The translations under genes were made by a program, and so were the position numbers. Positions 11,027 through 19,333 of a stretch of 36,908 nt of DNA are shown piece after piece. The notes under the pieces are model-generated. The model was not told the origin of the DNA, did no database searches, and worked only from the letters and a program-made list of their open reading frames with translations. Source of the DNA: a virus; IMG/VR virus record IMGVR_UViG_3300047171_000019, positions 1-36,908 of that record, one strand, 5' to 3'. Numbering within the stretch: the stretch's first letter is position 1; each line of letters opens with the position of its first letter.

Positions 11027-14000
11027 CTAATAAATTCCTGAGCGAGACTTAAGAGTCTCTAAGCCTTCATCGTCTTTTCCTAACTTTAACCCGGTTTCAG
11101 CTGTCCTGTAAAGAGAAACGTCAGGCGGGGCACCTAGCCTTAGCATCCCTCTAAGTGCGGCACCTTGAGCACCGTCAAATGTTTTTAGCTCGGGGGATTT
11201 CAAAGGTTTGGCGTTACCCAGTCCATAAGGGCTCGGGATGCCAACCTCGGTGCTGCCGCTCATTACATCAGGCAAGTAATAAGCTGCTGCTGACAACGAT
11301 TGCAAAGGAATTGGTCCTAGCATCGGATACAGCATAGATATATCATTGATAATTGCTCGCAAGGCTTTCTGCGCCTTAAGAGCCTCGGGGTCATATTTGT
11401 CTTCCAGAAATATATGCGGGTTCTCATATGCATTTTCGGCGACGCTGGCTAATTGGCTTCTTACTTTAGGTAGGTCACCCATAATTTCTAATATGTTGTC
11501 TAAGCCAGGAGCTTCTGCGCCCATAAATGGAAATAGGAATGGGTCCCAATCTACCTTGCGAGACATGTCGCCCAAAAGCTGTTGCCCCATGCTGGTCTGA
11601 TCCATTAAAGCCTGCATCTTGGCTTGGTCTTCTGGCTGAAATAACCAGCCCATTATTTGCAGTATCTTTGGCTCGGCAGCGTGTCCGCCAAATTGCCATA
11701 GCACCGCCAAGCTTGCGGCTATCCATTTCAAATTGCCTTGAGTGACATTATTTACCAATAGTCGGGCATATCTTTCAGGCTGGCTGACAAACTTAACCAC
11801 GTACCCCATAGGCGAGCGTGACATCGGTCCTTTGGTAATACTTAAAGGGTCATGCCCTAGAGTGTCGACTAGGTCGACTGATAATTGAATAAATGCATTT
11901 GCTGTGGTGTCTTGCTTGAGTTGTCCAGCCATAAGCTTTTGTGCAAAGTCTTCCCATTTGCGTAAGTTCTGTGCACGCATTTCTCTTGGATGTGTGTCGA
12001 AGTAATGTTTCATGCTACCTAAAGACAGAATGCGAGCTTGCAAATTCTCTATCGATAACGGTTTCATTTTTGTAGAAGCCTCTTGCAAAGCTTCGGAGCG
12101 AGGACCAGATATGACTAGCTTGTCTACCAATCCTCGCAATACTGGATTTGTCCCGTAGGCTTTATATCCTTGCGCAGTCGCAACCGGACCGATTTTTAAA
12201 GGACCAGATATCGCCACATCGAAGAAGTTGGCAATAAATTGTTGAGGGTTTAAAGAGAACCAGGCTTTAGAAGCATTGGCAAAGAGTTTTGCCAAATGAG
12301 TATCTGCCAGGCTGTTTGATTTACCGGGAGAGACTGCGTTATGTATGAAGTCAACAGCATCTTTGACAGGCTTTAAGTAGGCTTGGTCGGCTGGCGTTTT
12401 GCCCTCGTATACCTTGTTAAACTCCTTAGAGTAATTCGCAACAAAGCCTTTGAAAGTCTTGCCCATATCGTGTATTTCTTTGGCATATTTTTGACCCTGC
12501 GGTGAAAGTAATTTGCCGTCTATTTCTTTAAAAGCTGCCCGCACTAAATACTCGTGGTCGTCAGGTGCTAGAAATAAAGCTTCCACTATTTTGCCCTGAA
12601 GTTGTTTTAATTGACCACCTAAGCAAGCGTCTGGATGAGTAAAAGGATTGATACCCATTATCTTGTCTGCAAAATGTGCCAGGTCTCTAGTGTTTGCCCA
12701 CGCACGCATATAGAAAAATCCGGGGCTTTTGGTCAGTCTTTGTGCGGCAACATGCCCGTATTTAGCAAGCAAAATTGTGCCCAATAAAGCCATACTCGCA
12801 TTGCCGAAGAAACGATGTCTTTCTTGTGGGTCTTCGTCGTCTGCTGCCTTGGCAGGATTATCTAACGAAGGCAAGCCCAGTACAGCTGCCAAGCCAATCT
12901 TCTCGACTGCTGGGTGCAATGCTCCGATTCTTTTTAAAGTAGCGAGTGCTTCTTTGCCTGACTGCTGTGTTAATTTTTCTACACCACCGACTTTATAAGC
13001 TAACTCTTTTACAAGATTCTCTTCGTTCGCCCGAATTGCTTTGTCTATTTGGTCTAGCTCTTGTGCAAAGACGCCATGCAAATAAGTTATGTGGCTCTTG
13101 TGTTGAGTGCCGACTGCAAACTCTGTGGTACCTTTTCGTGTATACGGATGACTTATCGAGTACTTAACCCAAACACGTGCTAACTTATCTCCTTTTTCCT
13201 GTAGCTCTTTCTCTGCATTCTCGAATGCTGGTAAGAAGTGCTTGGTTAACGCTGTGTACTGCTTACTCGCTGCTTTTAAGTTATTGGCTGATTCAACAAA
13301 CTGCTTGTATGCTTTACCGAAAGTAGGAGCTAAGTCTTTTGGTTCTTCTGCAATATGCGCTCTATTGGCGATACCATACAGGTGCTTTGTATTAGGAATA
13401 TTGAACAATTCTTCAGGCGTGTTTAGTCTTTGCAGAGCCTCGTCTAATGCTGTTATTTGTTGACGTAATTCGGCATGAGCTTTCTTAGGATTGGCGTTTA
13501 ATTGAGCAACTAATTCGTCTCTTAATTCTTTAGTTTTGGCTTTAACTGATTGCTGTTGCTTTAAATATAGCTCCGACTTTGCTTTTGCAAGTTTGTCTGC
13601 AGCCCCAGAAGTAAGCCTTACTTTTTCTTCGGCTTCGACTTTAGCTTTTTGTGCGGCGGTTTTCGCAAGCGACATTGCATGCTTAGCATAGACTTCGGTT
13701 TCGTTCTCGAAGTGTTTTTTAAAGGCTAAGGCTTCGCTGATTGCTTCTACGCCTTCTTTTAATTCGCCGAATGTTTTGGGGCTTAATTCGTGCTGCAATT
13801 CATGTAAAGGCTTAGCATACTCAATTGCTTCGTAACCCTTGTCACGCTTGGCTAATCTATAAGGACCGGAAGCTTCTGTTTCGGCTGTAGTCAAACCTTT
13901 GCCTTGCAATGCAGCCATGTCTTGTTTGATTTCGGCTTGATGACCTTTTACTTTATCTAAAGCAGCGCGTTGAGCCGTCTGCAAAGAACTCTTAGGCTCT

Positions 14001-14986
14001 TGGTCTTTTAGGTGATTCCAAAGTCTATTTAATTGGTCGTGCTCAAAACGTTGAGTCTCTTTAGCAAGCTTCTCTTTCATTTTTGCTCTGTATGCTTCTA
14101 TTGGCTCACCGGCTGACTCTGAAGCGGCGCTGCCAATTTTACCAAGCTTTTGTAAAGTCTGGCTTTTATCTTTTGCGCCTTTTAAGACTTTGCCAATACC
14201 AGCACCAACTGCGCCCAGTGCTGCACTAGTAGCACCGCCCATAGCGGCAGATTGAGCAAGTTGAGCCGGGTCTAAATGTCCAGTTTTTTGTAATTGCTCT
14301 TTTGCGTTTTCAGAGCCGCCAAAATATGCGCCTTGTGCAAACATGCCACCAAGTTTGGCACCAGCTCCGCCAGGGAGTAATAAACCTTCTGCTACATTGC
14401 CGCCTAATTCGCCTACTGCTTTACCTGCTTGGTAAGCCGGGTCGTCTTTCGTTTCTTTGTCTACGCCTTGCTCGTACGCTTGTTGCATATCTGGGGCAGC
14501 CTCTTGAGGAATGCCGTATTTTTGAGCTGCCAATCTAAAAGGGGTTTGCATACCAGCAACTGCAGTATCTGCGGTACCTAATGCGCCACCGCCTAACCCT
14601 TGAGCGAATTTACCGACAGGAGCAATCATCTTGTCCCATAAATTAGGCTGCGGTGGAGGTGGAGCTGTTGGCTCGGCAACCGAAACATCGTATTTTTGTA
14701 TTGGCGGCACAGAAGTATCGTGTCCAAAACTAGCACCATGCGCTTGTTCAAAGGAGCTAATAAAAGGGTGTGTTCCTCTCAGTGGAGCAACTGGAGCTGA
14801 CATAGGCGCAGCAGGCAAAGTTTGCATTGGCGCTGTCGGAGCGGGTCCGGGCGCGGCTTGGGCTGTGCCTTGCAGGGACTGAGCCTGTGCAGCAGCAGGT
14901 AATGTTGGCGCTGCGCTAGCTGCCGGAGCAGCAGGAGCGCTTGCCGCTTCCATTGCATTGATAAAGTCTTGAGTGCTGTCTGGCAT
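11027..14986 (-). CDS. large internal virion/DNA-ejection protein candidate, T7 gp16-like
   Basis: At 1319 aa it almost equals T7 gp16 (1318 aa) and holds the same last place in a 188/603/1319-aa series. The N-terminus (about 1-120) is Ala/Pro-rich. Residues about 130-290 have Gly/Ala-rich, membrane-active-looking segments (VGKFAQGLGGGALG, GLLLPGGAGAKLGGMFAQ). About 290-660 is long charged coiled coil. The C-terminal half is mixed helical with hydrophobic patches (WIAASLAVLWQFGG). No lytic transglycosylase motif is evident at the N-terminus, unlike T7 gp16. It probably forms part of the ejectosome or capsid core. Assignment is by size, order and composition. Confidence 0.7.
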   Translation of the reverse strand: MPDSTQDFINAMEAASAPAAPAASAAPTLPAAAQAQSLQGTAQAAPGPAPTAPMQTLPAAPMSAPVAPLRGTHPFISSFEQAHGASFGHDTSVPPIQKYDVSVAEPTAPPPPQPNLWDKMIAPVGKFAQGLGGGALGTADTAVAGMQTPFRLAAQKYGIPQEAAPDMQQAYEQGVDKETKDDPAYQAGKAVGELGGNVAEGLLLPGGAGAKLGGMFAQGAYFGGSENAKEQLQKTGHLDPAQLAQSAAMGGATSAALGAVGAGIGKVLKGAKDKSQTLQKLGKIGSAASESAGEPIEAYRAKMKEKLAKETQRFEHDQLNRLWNHLKDQEPKSSLQTAQRAALDKVKGHQAEIKQDMAALQGKGLTTAETEASGPYRLAKRDKGYEAIEYAKPLHELQHELSPKTFGELKEGVEAISEALAFKKHFENETEVYAKHAMSLAKTAAQKAKVEAEEKVRLTSGAADKLAKAKSELYLKQQQSVKAKTKELRDELVAQLNANPKKAHAELRQQITALDEALQRLNTPEELFNIPNTKHLYGIANRAHIAEEPKDLAPTFGKAYKQFVESANNLKAASKQYTALTKHFLPAFENAEKELQEKGDKLARVWVKYSISHPYTRKGTTEFAVGTQHKSHITYLHGVFAQELDQIDKAIRANEENLVKELAYKVGGVEKLTQQSGKEALATLKRIGALHPAVEKIGLAAVLGLPSLDNPAKAADDEDPQERHRFFGNASMALLGTILLAKYGHVAAQRLTKSPGFFYMRAWANTRDLAHFADKIMGINPFTHPDACLGGQLKQLQGKIVEALFLAPDDHEYLVRAAFKEIDGKLLSPQGQKYAKEIHDMGKTFKGFVANYSKEFNKVYEGKTPADQAYLKPVKDAVDFIHNAVSPGKSNSLADTHLAKLFANASKAWFSLNPQQFIANFFDVAISGPLKIGPVATAQGYKAYGTNPVLRGLVDKLVISGPRSEALQEASTKMKPLSIENLQARILSLGSMKHYFDTHPREMRAQNLRKWEDFAQKLMAGQLKQDTTANAFIQLSVDLVDTLGHDPLSITKGPMSRSPMGYVVKFVSQPERYARLLVNNVTQGNLKWIAASLAVLWQFGGHAAEPKILQIMGWLFQPEDQAKMQALMDQTSMGQQLLGDMSRKVDWDPFLFPFMGAEAPGLDNILEIMGDLPKVRSQLASVAENAYENPHIFLEDKYDPEALKAQKALRAIINDISMLYPMLGPIPLQSLSAAAYYLPDVMSGSTEVGIPSPYGLGNAKPLKSPELKTFDGAQGAALRGMLRLGAPPDVSLYRTAETGLKLGKDDEGLETLKSRSGIY

Positions 14987-16798
14987 TTACTTATGACCTT
15001 TTAAGCTTGCGACAATATCATTACCAGGAATATCGGCAAAAGCTGGCTCTTCTTTAGCTGGCTTGACGTCTACTTGTTTCATAAACTGGGATAACGCCTT
15101 AGATATTTGCTCTGGTGTCATTCCGGGTCTCAGTTTTTTCATAGCCTCGCCAACAAGCTCATTTCTGCGCTTTTCGGCTTCCTGATAACCCTTAGATTCT
15201 TCCTTAGCCAAGTCCGCGTTAATCTTCATTTTGTTTGCGTCAGCAGCTTCCTGCATCTTGTCGCGGGTCAATTGATTAGCGGTTGCTTGTTGTTCAACCA
15301 AGCCTTGATGTTGTTGGTCGGCAATACTAGCGCGTATAGATTGAGTTTGTAATTCGTTGATGCCTTTAACGCCGCCAAGCATCGCGTCAGCCGCTTTGTA
15401 ATAGTTCTGGCGCATATCGTTAGCCGCAGTTTCAGCAAGCTCTTGGGACTTCATATATCTGTCTTTTGCTTTGTTGAATTGCTCGCGCAACGCTGCCATC
15501 TGCGTCATATATCCTTTGACTAGTTCTTGTTGTTGGGCTGCTTGTAGTCTTAAAGTATTGGCTTTAGCAGTTGCAGTTTGAGTCTCTACGCCGCCAGATA
15601 TAAAGTCGATAAAGTTAGCGCGTTGCTTGCCACCACCAGCAAAAGCCTCGCCTGTCTTATGCGCTCTTTCGTGGTCAGCTTGGTCTAAGCCAACATTATC
15701 GGCTGCCTCAGATAAGTCGAATGCTTTAGCATTAGCTTTCTGAATAGCGTGATTTAAGTCCTTCATGGTCTCTAACATGCCTGAAGCTTGCAAGTCATCC
15801 ATTTCTTTTTTGGCAGGTGCCATAATGCCATCTTTTACAACTTGGGCTGCTTGCTCTATTTCTGCAGAACCCTGTAATAACGCATGATTAAAGGCGGCGA
15901 CATTCTCTTTTGATTGATTTAGATTTTGAGCCAACATAGCTGGGTAGCCAGCAGCCGCTGATAACAAATTAGCGTGACCAGCTGCATCTTCTGTAATTGG
16001 CATGCCGTTTACATTTGGCGTATACGGCGCCATAGGCTGAGCCATCATAGATTGATAAGGTGGCGGCGGAGGCACTAGGGTCGGAGGACCGTTAGTGACA
16101 GTGCCGCTTAAGACTGTTGGCATGGTTGCTTGTGATATCGAGGCTGGAGACAAAGTACCTGCTTGCGCCATTTGGTCTAAGGCAGCACGCTGCCAAGGTG
16201 TTATTGGAGGAGCAGCTTGCGCTGGAGCACCGCCACCAACACCAGAGGGCTGAGCCTCAGGACTTGTTGATTGAGCCGGATTAAAAGGTGTAGCGTAAGG
16301 CATACTTGGTTGTTGCGGCAGTTGCGGCATTAATTGAGGACTCGCTGGAGTAGGTGAGCTTGGTGCAGCACCTGGAGATGAGCCCATGCCGATATTAGGA
16401 CCACCGCCAAAGTTTTCAGAGGGAGCCATACCCATAGCAGCACCGCTGCTCGGGGCTGGTCCTGGCAAAGGGGTTAGTCCTGCCATTGGGGTTAATGGGG
16501 TAGGTGAAGTACTAGCCATTGCTGGTATAGGACCAAATTGTAAAGTGTTTGCATAGGTTGGAGCCGGAGCATCGCCGACTGAACCTGGAAGAGTTTTTGT
16601 TAGAAGACCAAAAGGTCCGTAGCTCATTTGAGAAGGCGCAAAAGCCCCGTTGCTACTAGCTGCCCCGCCACCCGAGCTAGAACCACCACCGCCACCGAAA
16701 AGGCTAGCAAAACCACCAAGTAAGCCTCCTAGTGGTCCGAGTAATCCTGCTCCTACGCCACCCGCTATAGCATCTGTCGATACGCCACCTGATAACAT
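14987..16798 (-). CDS. internal virion protein candidate, T7 gp15-like
   Basis: The 603-aa protein begins with a Gly-rich hydrophobic segment (IAGGVGAGLLGPLGGLLGG) and a Gly/Ser run. It continues with a long Pro/Ala/Gly/Met/Gln-rich disordered region (to about 270), then charged helical coiled coil (about 290-600). Its stop overlaps the start of the 1319-aa gene. Between a 188- and a 1319-aa protein it fits the position of T7 gp15 (747 aa). No sequence motif is diagnostic. Confidence 0.6.
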   Translation of the reverse strand: MLSGGVSTDAIAGGVGAGLLGPLGGLLGGFASLFGGGGGSSSGGGAASSNGAFAPSQMSYGPFGLLTKTLPGSVGDAPAPTYANTLQFGPIPAMASTSPTPLTPMAGLTPLPGPAPSSGAAMGMAPSENFGGGPNIGMGSSPGAAPSSPTPASPQLMPQLPQQPSMPYATPFNPAQSTSPEAQPSGVGGGAPAQAAPPITPWQRAALDQMAQAGTLSPASISQATMPTVLSGTVTNGPPTLVPPPPPYQSMMAQPMAPYTPNVNGMPITEDAAGHANLLSAAAGYPAMLAQNLNQSKENVAAFNHALLQGSAEIEQAAQVVKDGIMAPAKKEMDDLQASGMLETMKDLNHAIQKANAKAFDLSEAADNVGLDQADHERAHKTGEAFAGGGKQRANFIDFISGGVETQTATAKANTLRLQAAQQQELVKGYMTQMAALREQFNKAKDRYMKSQELAETAANDMRQNYYKAADAMLGGVKGINELQTQSIRASIADQQHQGLVEQQATANQLTRDKMQEAADANKMKINADLAKEESKGYQEAEKRRNELVGEAMKKLRPGMTPEQISKALSQFMKQVDVKPAKEEPAFADIPGNDIVASLKGHK

Positions 16799-16807
16799 TT
16801 AAGCCTC

Positions 16808-17374
16808 CTATATAGTAGGCATGTTAATGCCAGCGCTGTGCGTAGACTCAATCATGTTGATTAGGTCAGTTACGTTTTCTGTTTGTGTAGTGTCGCTCGT
16901 TCCTGATTGTTGTTGAGACTGATTGCCAGTTGCTCCAACAGCAGTTAGGGCTGGCGTTGCTGCTGCCGAGACAGCATTGCCGTAATTAGAAAATCCTTGT
17001 TGATAAGTTTGAGCAGCAAGATTTGTCAGCCCTGAATTTAAACTAGCACCAATAGCAGGACTGCCAGCACCATATTGAGCAGCTAGTTCCGGTGCTACAT
17101 ATTGATTGAAGTTATTCATGTAAGCAGAGGTCGCTGCTTGCGGATTAGTGTAAGAAGAGGGAACATTACCCGAAAGTAAGTTGCCTTCGGCTTGACCTAG
17201 TTGCCCTTGCAGTTGTTGCTGCCAAGGCAAATAGGTATTAGATTGTTGCGATTGACCTGTGCCTTGAGAGTTCTGGGTAGTATTAGCATTGCTAACGGCT
17301 GTGACATTATTGCCACCAGTTTGTGTGGTGGTGCCATTTGTTATGTACCCAGTACCTGAAAGTGAGTTAGACAT
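16808..17374 (-). CDS. internal virion protein candidate, T7 gp14-like
   Basis: The 188-aa protein is Asn/Gln/Ser/Thr/Gly-rich (GTGQSQQSNTYLPWQQQLQG) with Ala-rich helices in the middle (TSAYMNNFNQYVAPELAAQYG) and no enzymatic motif. An AGGG site lies before the ATG. Size (T7 gp14 is 196 aa) and position directly ahead of the 603- and 1319-aa genes suggest the first ejection protein. Composition is the only intrinsic clue. Confidence 0.55.
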   Translation of the reverse strand: MSNSLSGTGYITNGTTTQTGGNNVTAVSNANTTQNSQGTGQSQQSNTYLPWQQQLQGQLGQAEGNLLSGNVPSSYTNPQAATSAYMNNFNQYVAPELAAQYGAGSPAIGASLNSGLTNLAAQTYQQGFSNYGNAVSAAATPALTAVGATGNQSQQQSGTSDTTQTENVTDLINMIESTHSAGINMPTI

Positions 17375-17377
17375 GAA

Positions 17378-17593
17378 TTACCCTGCTGTTGGTGGCTTCG
17401 GTGCAACTGCTGGAACTGCTGCAGCATATTTTTTTGCTGTTGCAACTAGAGCTGCGCCTTTTGGATTCTTTTTGAAAACCGATATTACGCTTGCTACGGC
17501 TTGTTCTAATTCGGACATAGTGCCGTCAGCTTGCATCTCTTGCAAAACGCTAAGCACTTCGTCGACTATTTGTATAACTGCAATTACGTTCAT
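17378..17593 (-). CDS. hypothetical helical protein, 71 aa
   Basis: The start overlaps the preceding stop (ATGA). The N-terminal half is an amphipathic helix (VIAVIQIVDEVLSVLQEMQ), the middle Ala/Lys-rich, and the tail Pro/Ala-rich (AVPAVAPKPPTAG). No domain is recognised. It lies between the papain-like hydrolase and the ejection-protein candidates, so a virion-associated role is likely. Confidence 0.65.
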   Translation of the reverse strand: MNVIAVIQIVDEVLSVLQEMQADGTMSELEQAVASVISVFKKNPKGAALVATAKKYAAAVPAVAPKPPTAG

Positions 17594-18039
17594 ATAACCT
17601 CTTCTATTTTTATTAGTGGACTTGCGAATAATTCTGCTGGGTAAACTCTGTCTACTTCTTCTAAATCTAGCAGCTGATAATTAGCGGCTTTGAATGCATC
17701 TAATACCAACTCACTGCAAAAGTAACTGTTTCTCTTGTTGAAGTCATGCTTGATAATAAATCCTATTATCCCCAAAAGCGAGTACTTCTTTCCGATTTGA
17801 GAGCGAGCAAAAGCTTCGATTTCTTTGGCTAAAGCATCGCTTACATCTACCGTTCCTATCCAAGCCCTTTTAGGCTTAGAGTAGTTGAATGGTTTTACTT
17901 TTACACCGTCTGGAAAAAACGCGCCTAAATATCCGTCGCTAAAAACAAACTCTACGTGTGAGATATTGCTCCAAGAATAAAGTTTTATCAGCTTGGGAAA
18001 TATGCCTGGTTCGTCGGTAAATCTAAGTTTAATTGGCAC
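17590..18039 (-). CDS. permuted papain-like (YiiX/NlpC-P60-fold) hydrolase, 149 aa
   Basis: The protein starts at GTG 18039 after a GAGGTTA site. H28 in WSNISHVEFVFSDG and C108 in YFCSELVLDAF are the expected His and Cys of permuted papain-like peptidases/amidases of the YiiX type, in the permuted order His before Cys. A hydrophobic stretch near 88-97 (LLGIIGFIIK) precedes the Cys. Such phage proteins probably cut peptide or amide bonds in the cell wall during genome entry. It sits among tail and ejection genes, which fits, and could replace the wall-cutting domain found in T7 gp16. Confidence 0.75.
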   Translation of the reverse strand: MPIKLRFTDEPGIFPKLIKLYSWSNISHVEFVFSDGYLGAFFPDGVKVKPFNYSKPKRAWIGTVDVSDALAKEIEAFARSQIGKKYSLLGIIGFIIKHDFNKRNSYFCSELVLDAFKAANYQLLDLEEVDRVYPAELFASPLIKIEEVI

Positions 18040-18046
18040 ATTAACC

Positions 18047-19333
18047 TCAGTTGTTGATTACGGCGCTAAGTCCGTTAGCGATAGCAGCGTAAGTATTTAA
18101 GCCGTAAGTAATCGTTGCACCGTACGTAGACTCCATTCTTTGTAGGTAAGTTATGCCAACTCCCGCTGAACCTGCGTAACTGCAAGCAGCTGTAACGGCT
18201 ACGCCAGCCGAATATGCGCTGGTATAGCTGGAATATGCAGTATTGCTGTTAACGCCGATGCCCACATAGCTACCTATGCTACCGCCAGAAATAGCGCAAA
18301 AACAATCAGCTATATAGGCGCCGTTTGCTATTGTTTGCAAGAAACTAACCTTGCCCACACCATCCGTAGTATTAGCATTGGCTGCTCTAGGCGTAGTAGA
18401 ACCGTATGTCCAAGTCGGCGTTGTATCTGCACAAATCATCGCCCTAGGAACAGCGTTGTATAGATTGCTCACGCCACGAGTAGAGGTGTTGTCTATCGCT
18501 TGATTAGAGGCATTGATAAATATCGAGCCTGCCAAAAGACTGGTTGCGTCTCCACTCTTCGTTAATCGTCCGTCTTGAGTGCCTCTTGTTGGAGGCGTAG
18601 TTGTATTAGTCCAAATAACAGTACTTAAAGCCACAGTAGTGCCAGAGGCGCTTTTTACATAGACATCGTAAACGCTGTTAACAGTCAGGCTCACTAATGA
18701 CAAAGATACTTGAGCAAAAGTTTGGGTAACTTCAGAAGAGCCGTTATAAAGTGTGATTTGGTTGCCGTAAGCCGGACCAAAAAATAAAGTGCTTGTCGAG
18801 CCGCTGTCAGAAAAAGGTGTTCCTGAAACTAAATAAAGCCTGCCGCCGTTGACCATCGCCGAAGTAAAGCCAGAAAGAGTGCCGCCGTTTAAGTTAAGCG
18901 TACCTCCTGAGGATAGAGTGATGTTGCTAAAGTTCTGGAGCGTGCCAGCATTGCCGTCAAAAGTACCAGCTCCGCCAGCAGGAGTTAAAATCTGCAAGGT
19001 CGTCGCCGCTGACCGTTTAAGCTCTATATCTGGTGCGGTGCTACCGCCAGGACCGAACTGTAGCCCTTTGTCGGTTGTCATTTGGACTTGTGCTTGTGTG
19101 TCTGTCGTTAAGCCGCTAGACCAAGTGATTTGCCCTGTAGTGCTTTTATTAAATGCCGCGCTGCCTGGATTTAAACCTAGCTTGCTCAAAGCAATTGCTG
19201 CAGAAGAAGAAATATTAGTGTTGTCTATCGCACCGTTAACCACACTGGTTACAGCTGTAAAGTTGCTGTTAACTTGCGGCGCTTGGGCGATCGTGTTGTT
19301 GGTAAATGTAAATGGGATAGATATAAATGACAT
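18047..19333 (-). CDS. tail fibre/spike-like protein, 428 aa
   Basis: The N-terminus (FTFTNNTIAQAPQVNSNFTAV, then a NTNISSSAAIALSKL pattern) is typical of the head-binding start of phage fibre proteins. The rest is Gly/Ser/Thr/Asn-rich beta-type sequence without Lys clusters, ending in a Tyr/Gly/Ala-rich tip. It probably binds the host receptor. Its start overlaps the nozzle-gene stop by one base (TAATG). No chaperone or peptidase domain is seen. Confidence 0.75.
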   Translation of the reverse strand: MSFISIPFTFTNNTIAQAPQVNSNFTAVTSVVNGAIDNTNISSSAAIALSKLGLNPGSAAFNKSTTGQITWSSGLTTDTQAQVQMTTDKGLQFGPGGSTAPDIELKRSAATTLQILTPAGGAGTFDGNAGTLQNFSNITLSSGGTLNLNGGTLSGFTSAMVNGGRLYLVSGTPFSDSGSTSTLFFGPAYGNQITLYNGSSEVTQTFAQVSLSLVSLTVNSVYDVYVKSASGTTVALSTVIWTNTTTPPTRGTQDGRLTKSGDATSLLAGSIFINASNQAIDNTSTRGVSNLYNAVPRAMICADTTPTWTYGSTTPRAANANTTDGVGKVSFLQTIANGAYIADCFCAISGGSIGSYVGIGVNSNTAYSSYTSAYSAGVAVTAACSYAGSAGVGITYLQRMESTYGATITYGLNTYAAIANGLSAVINN

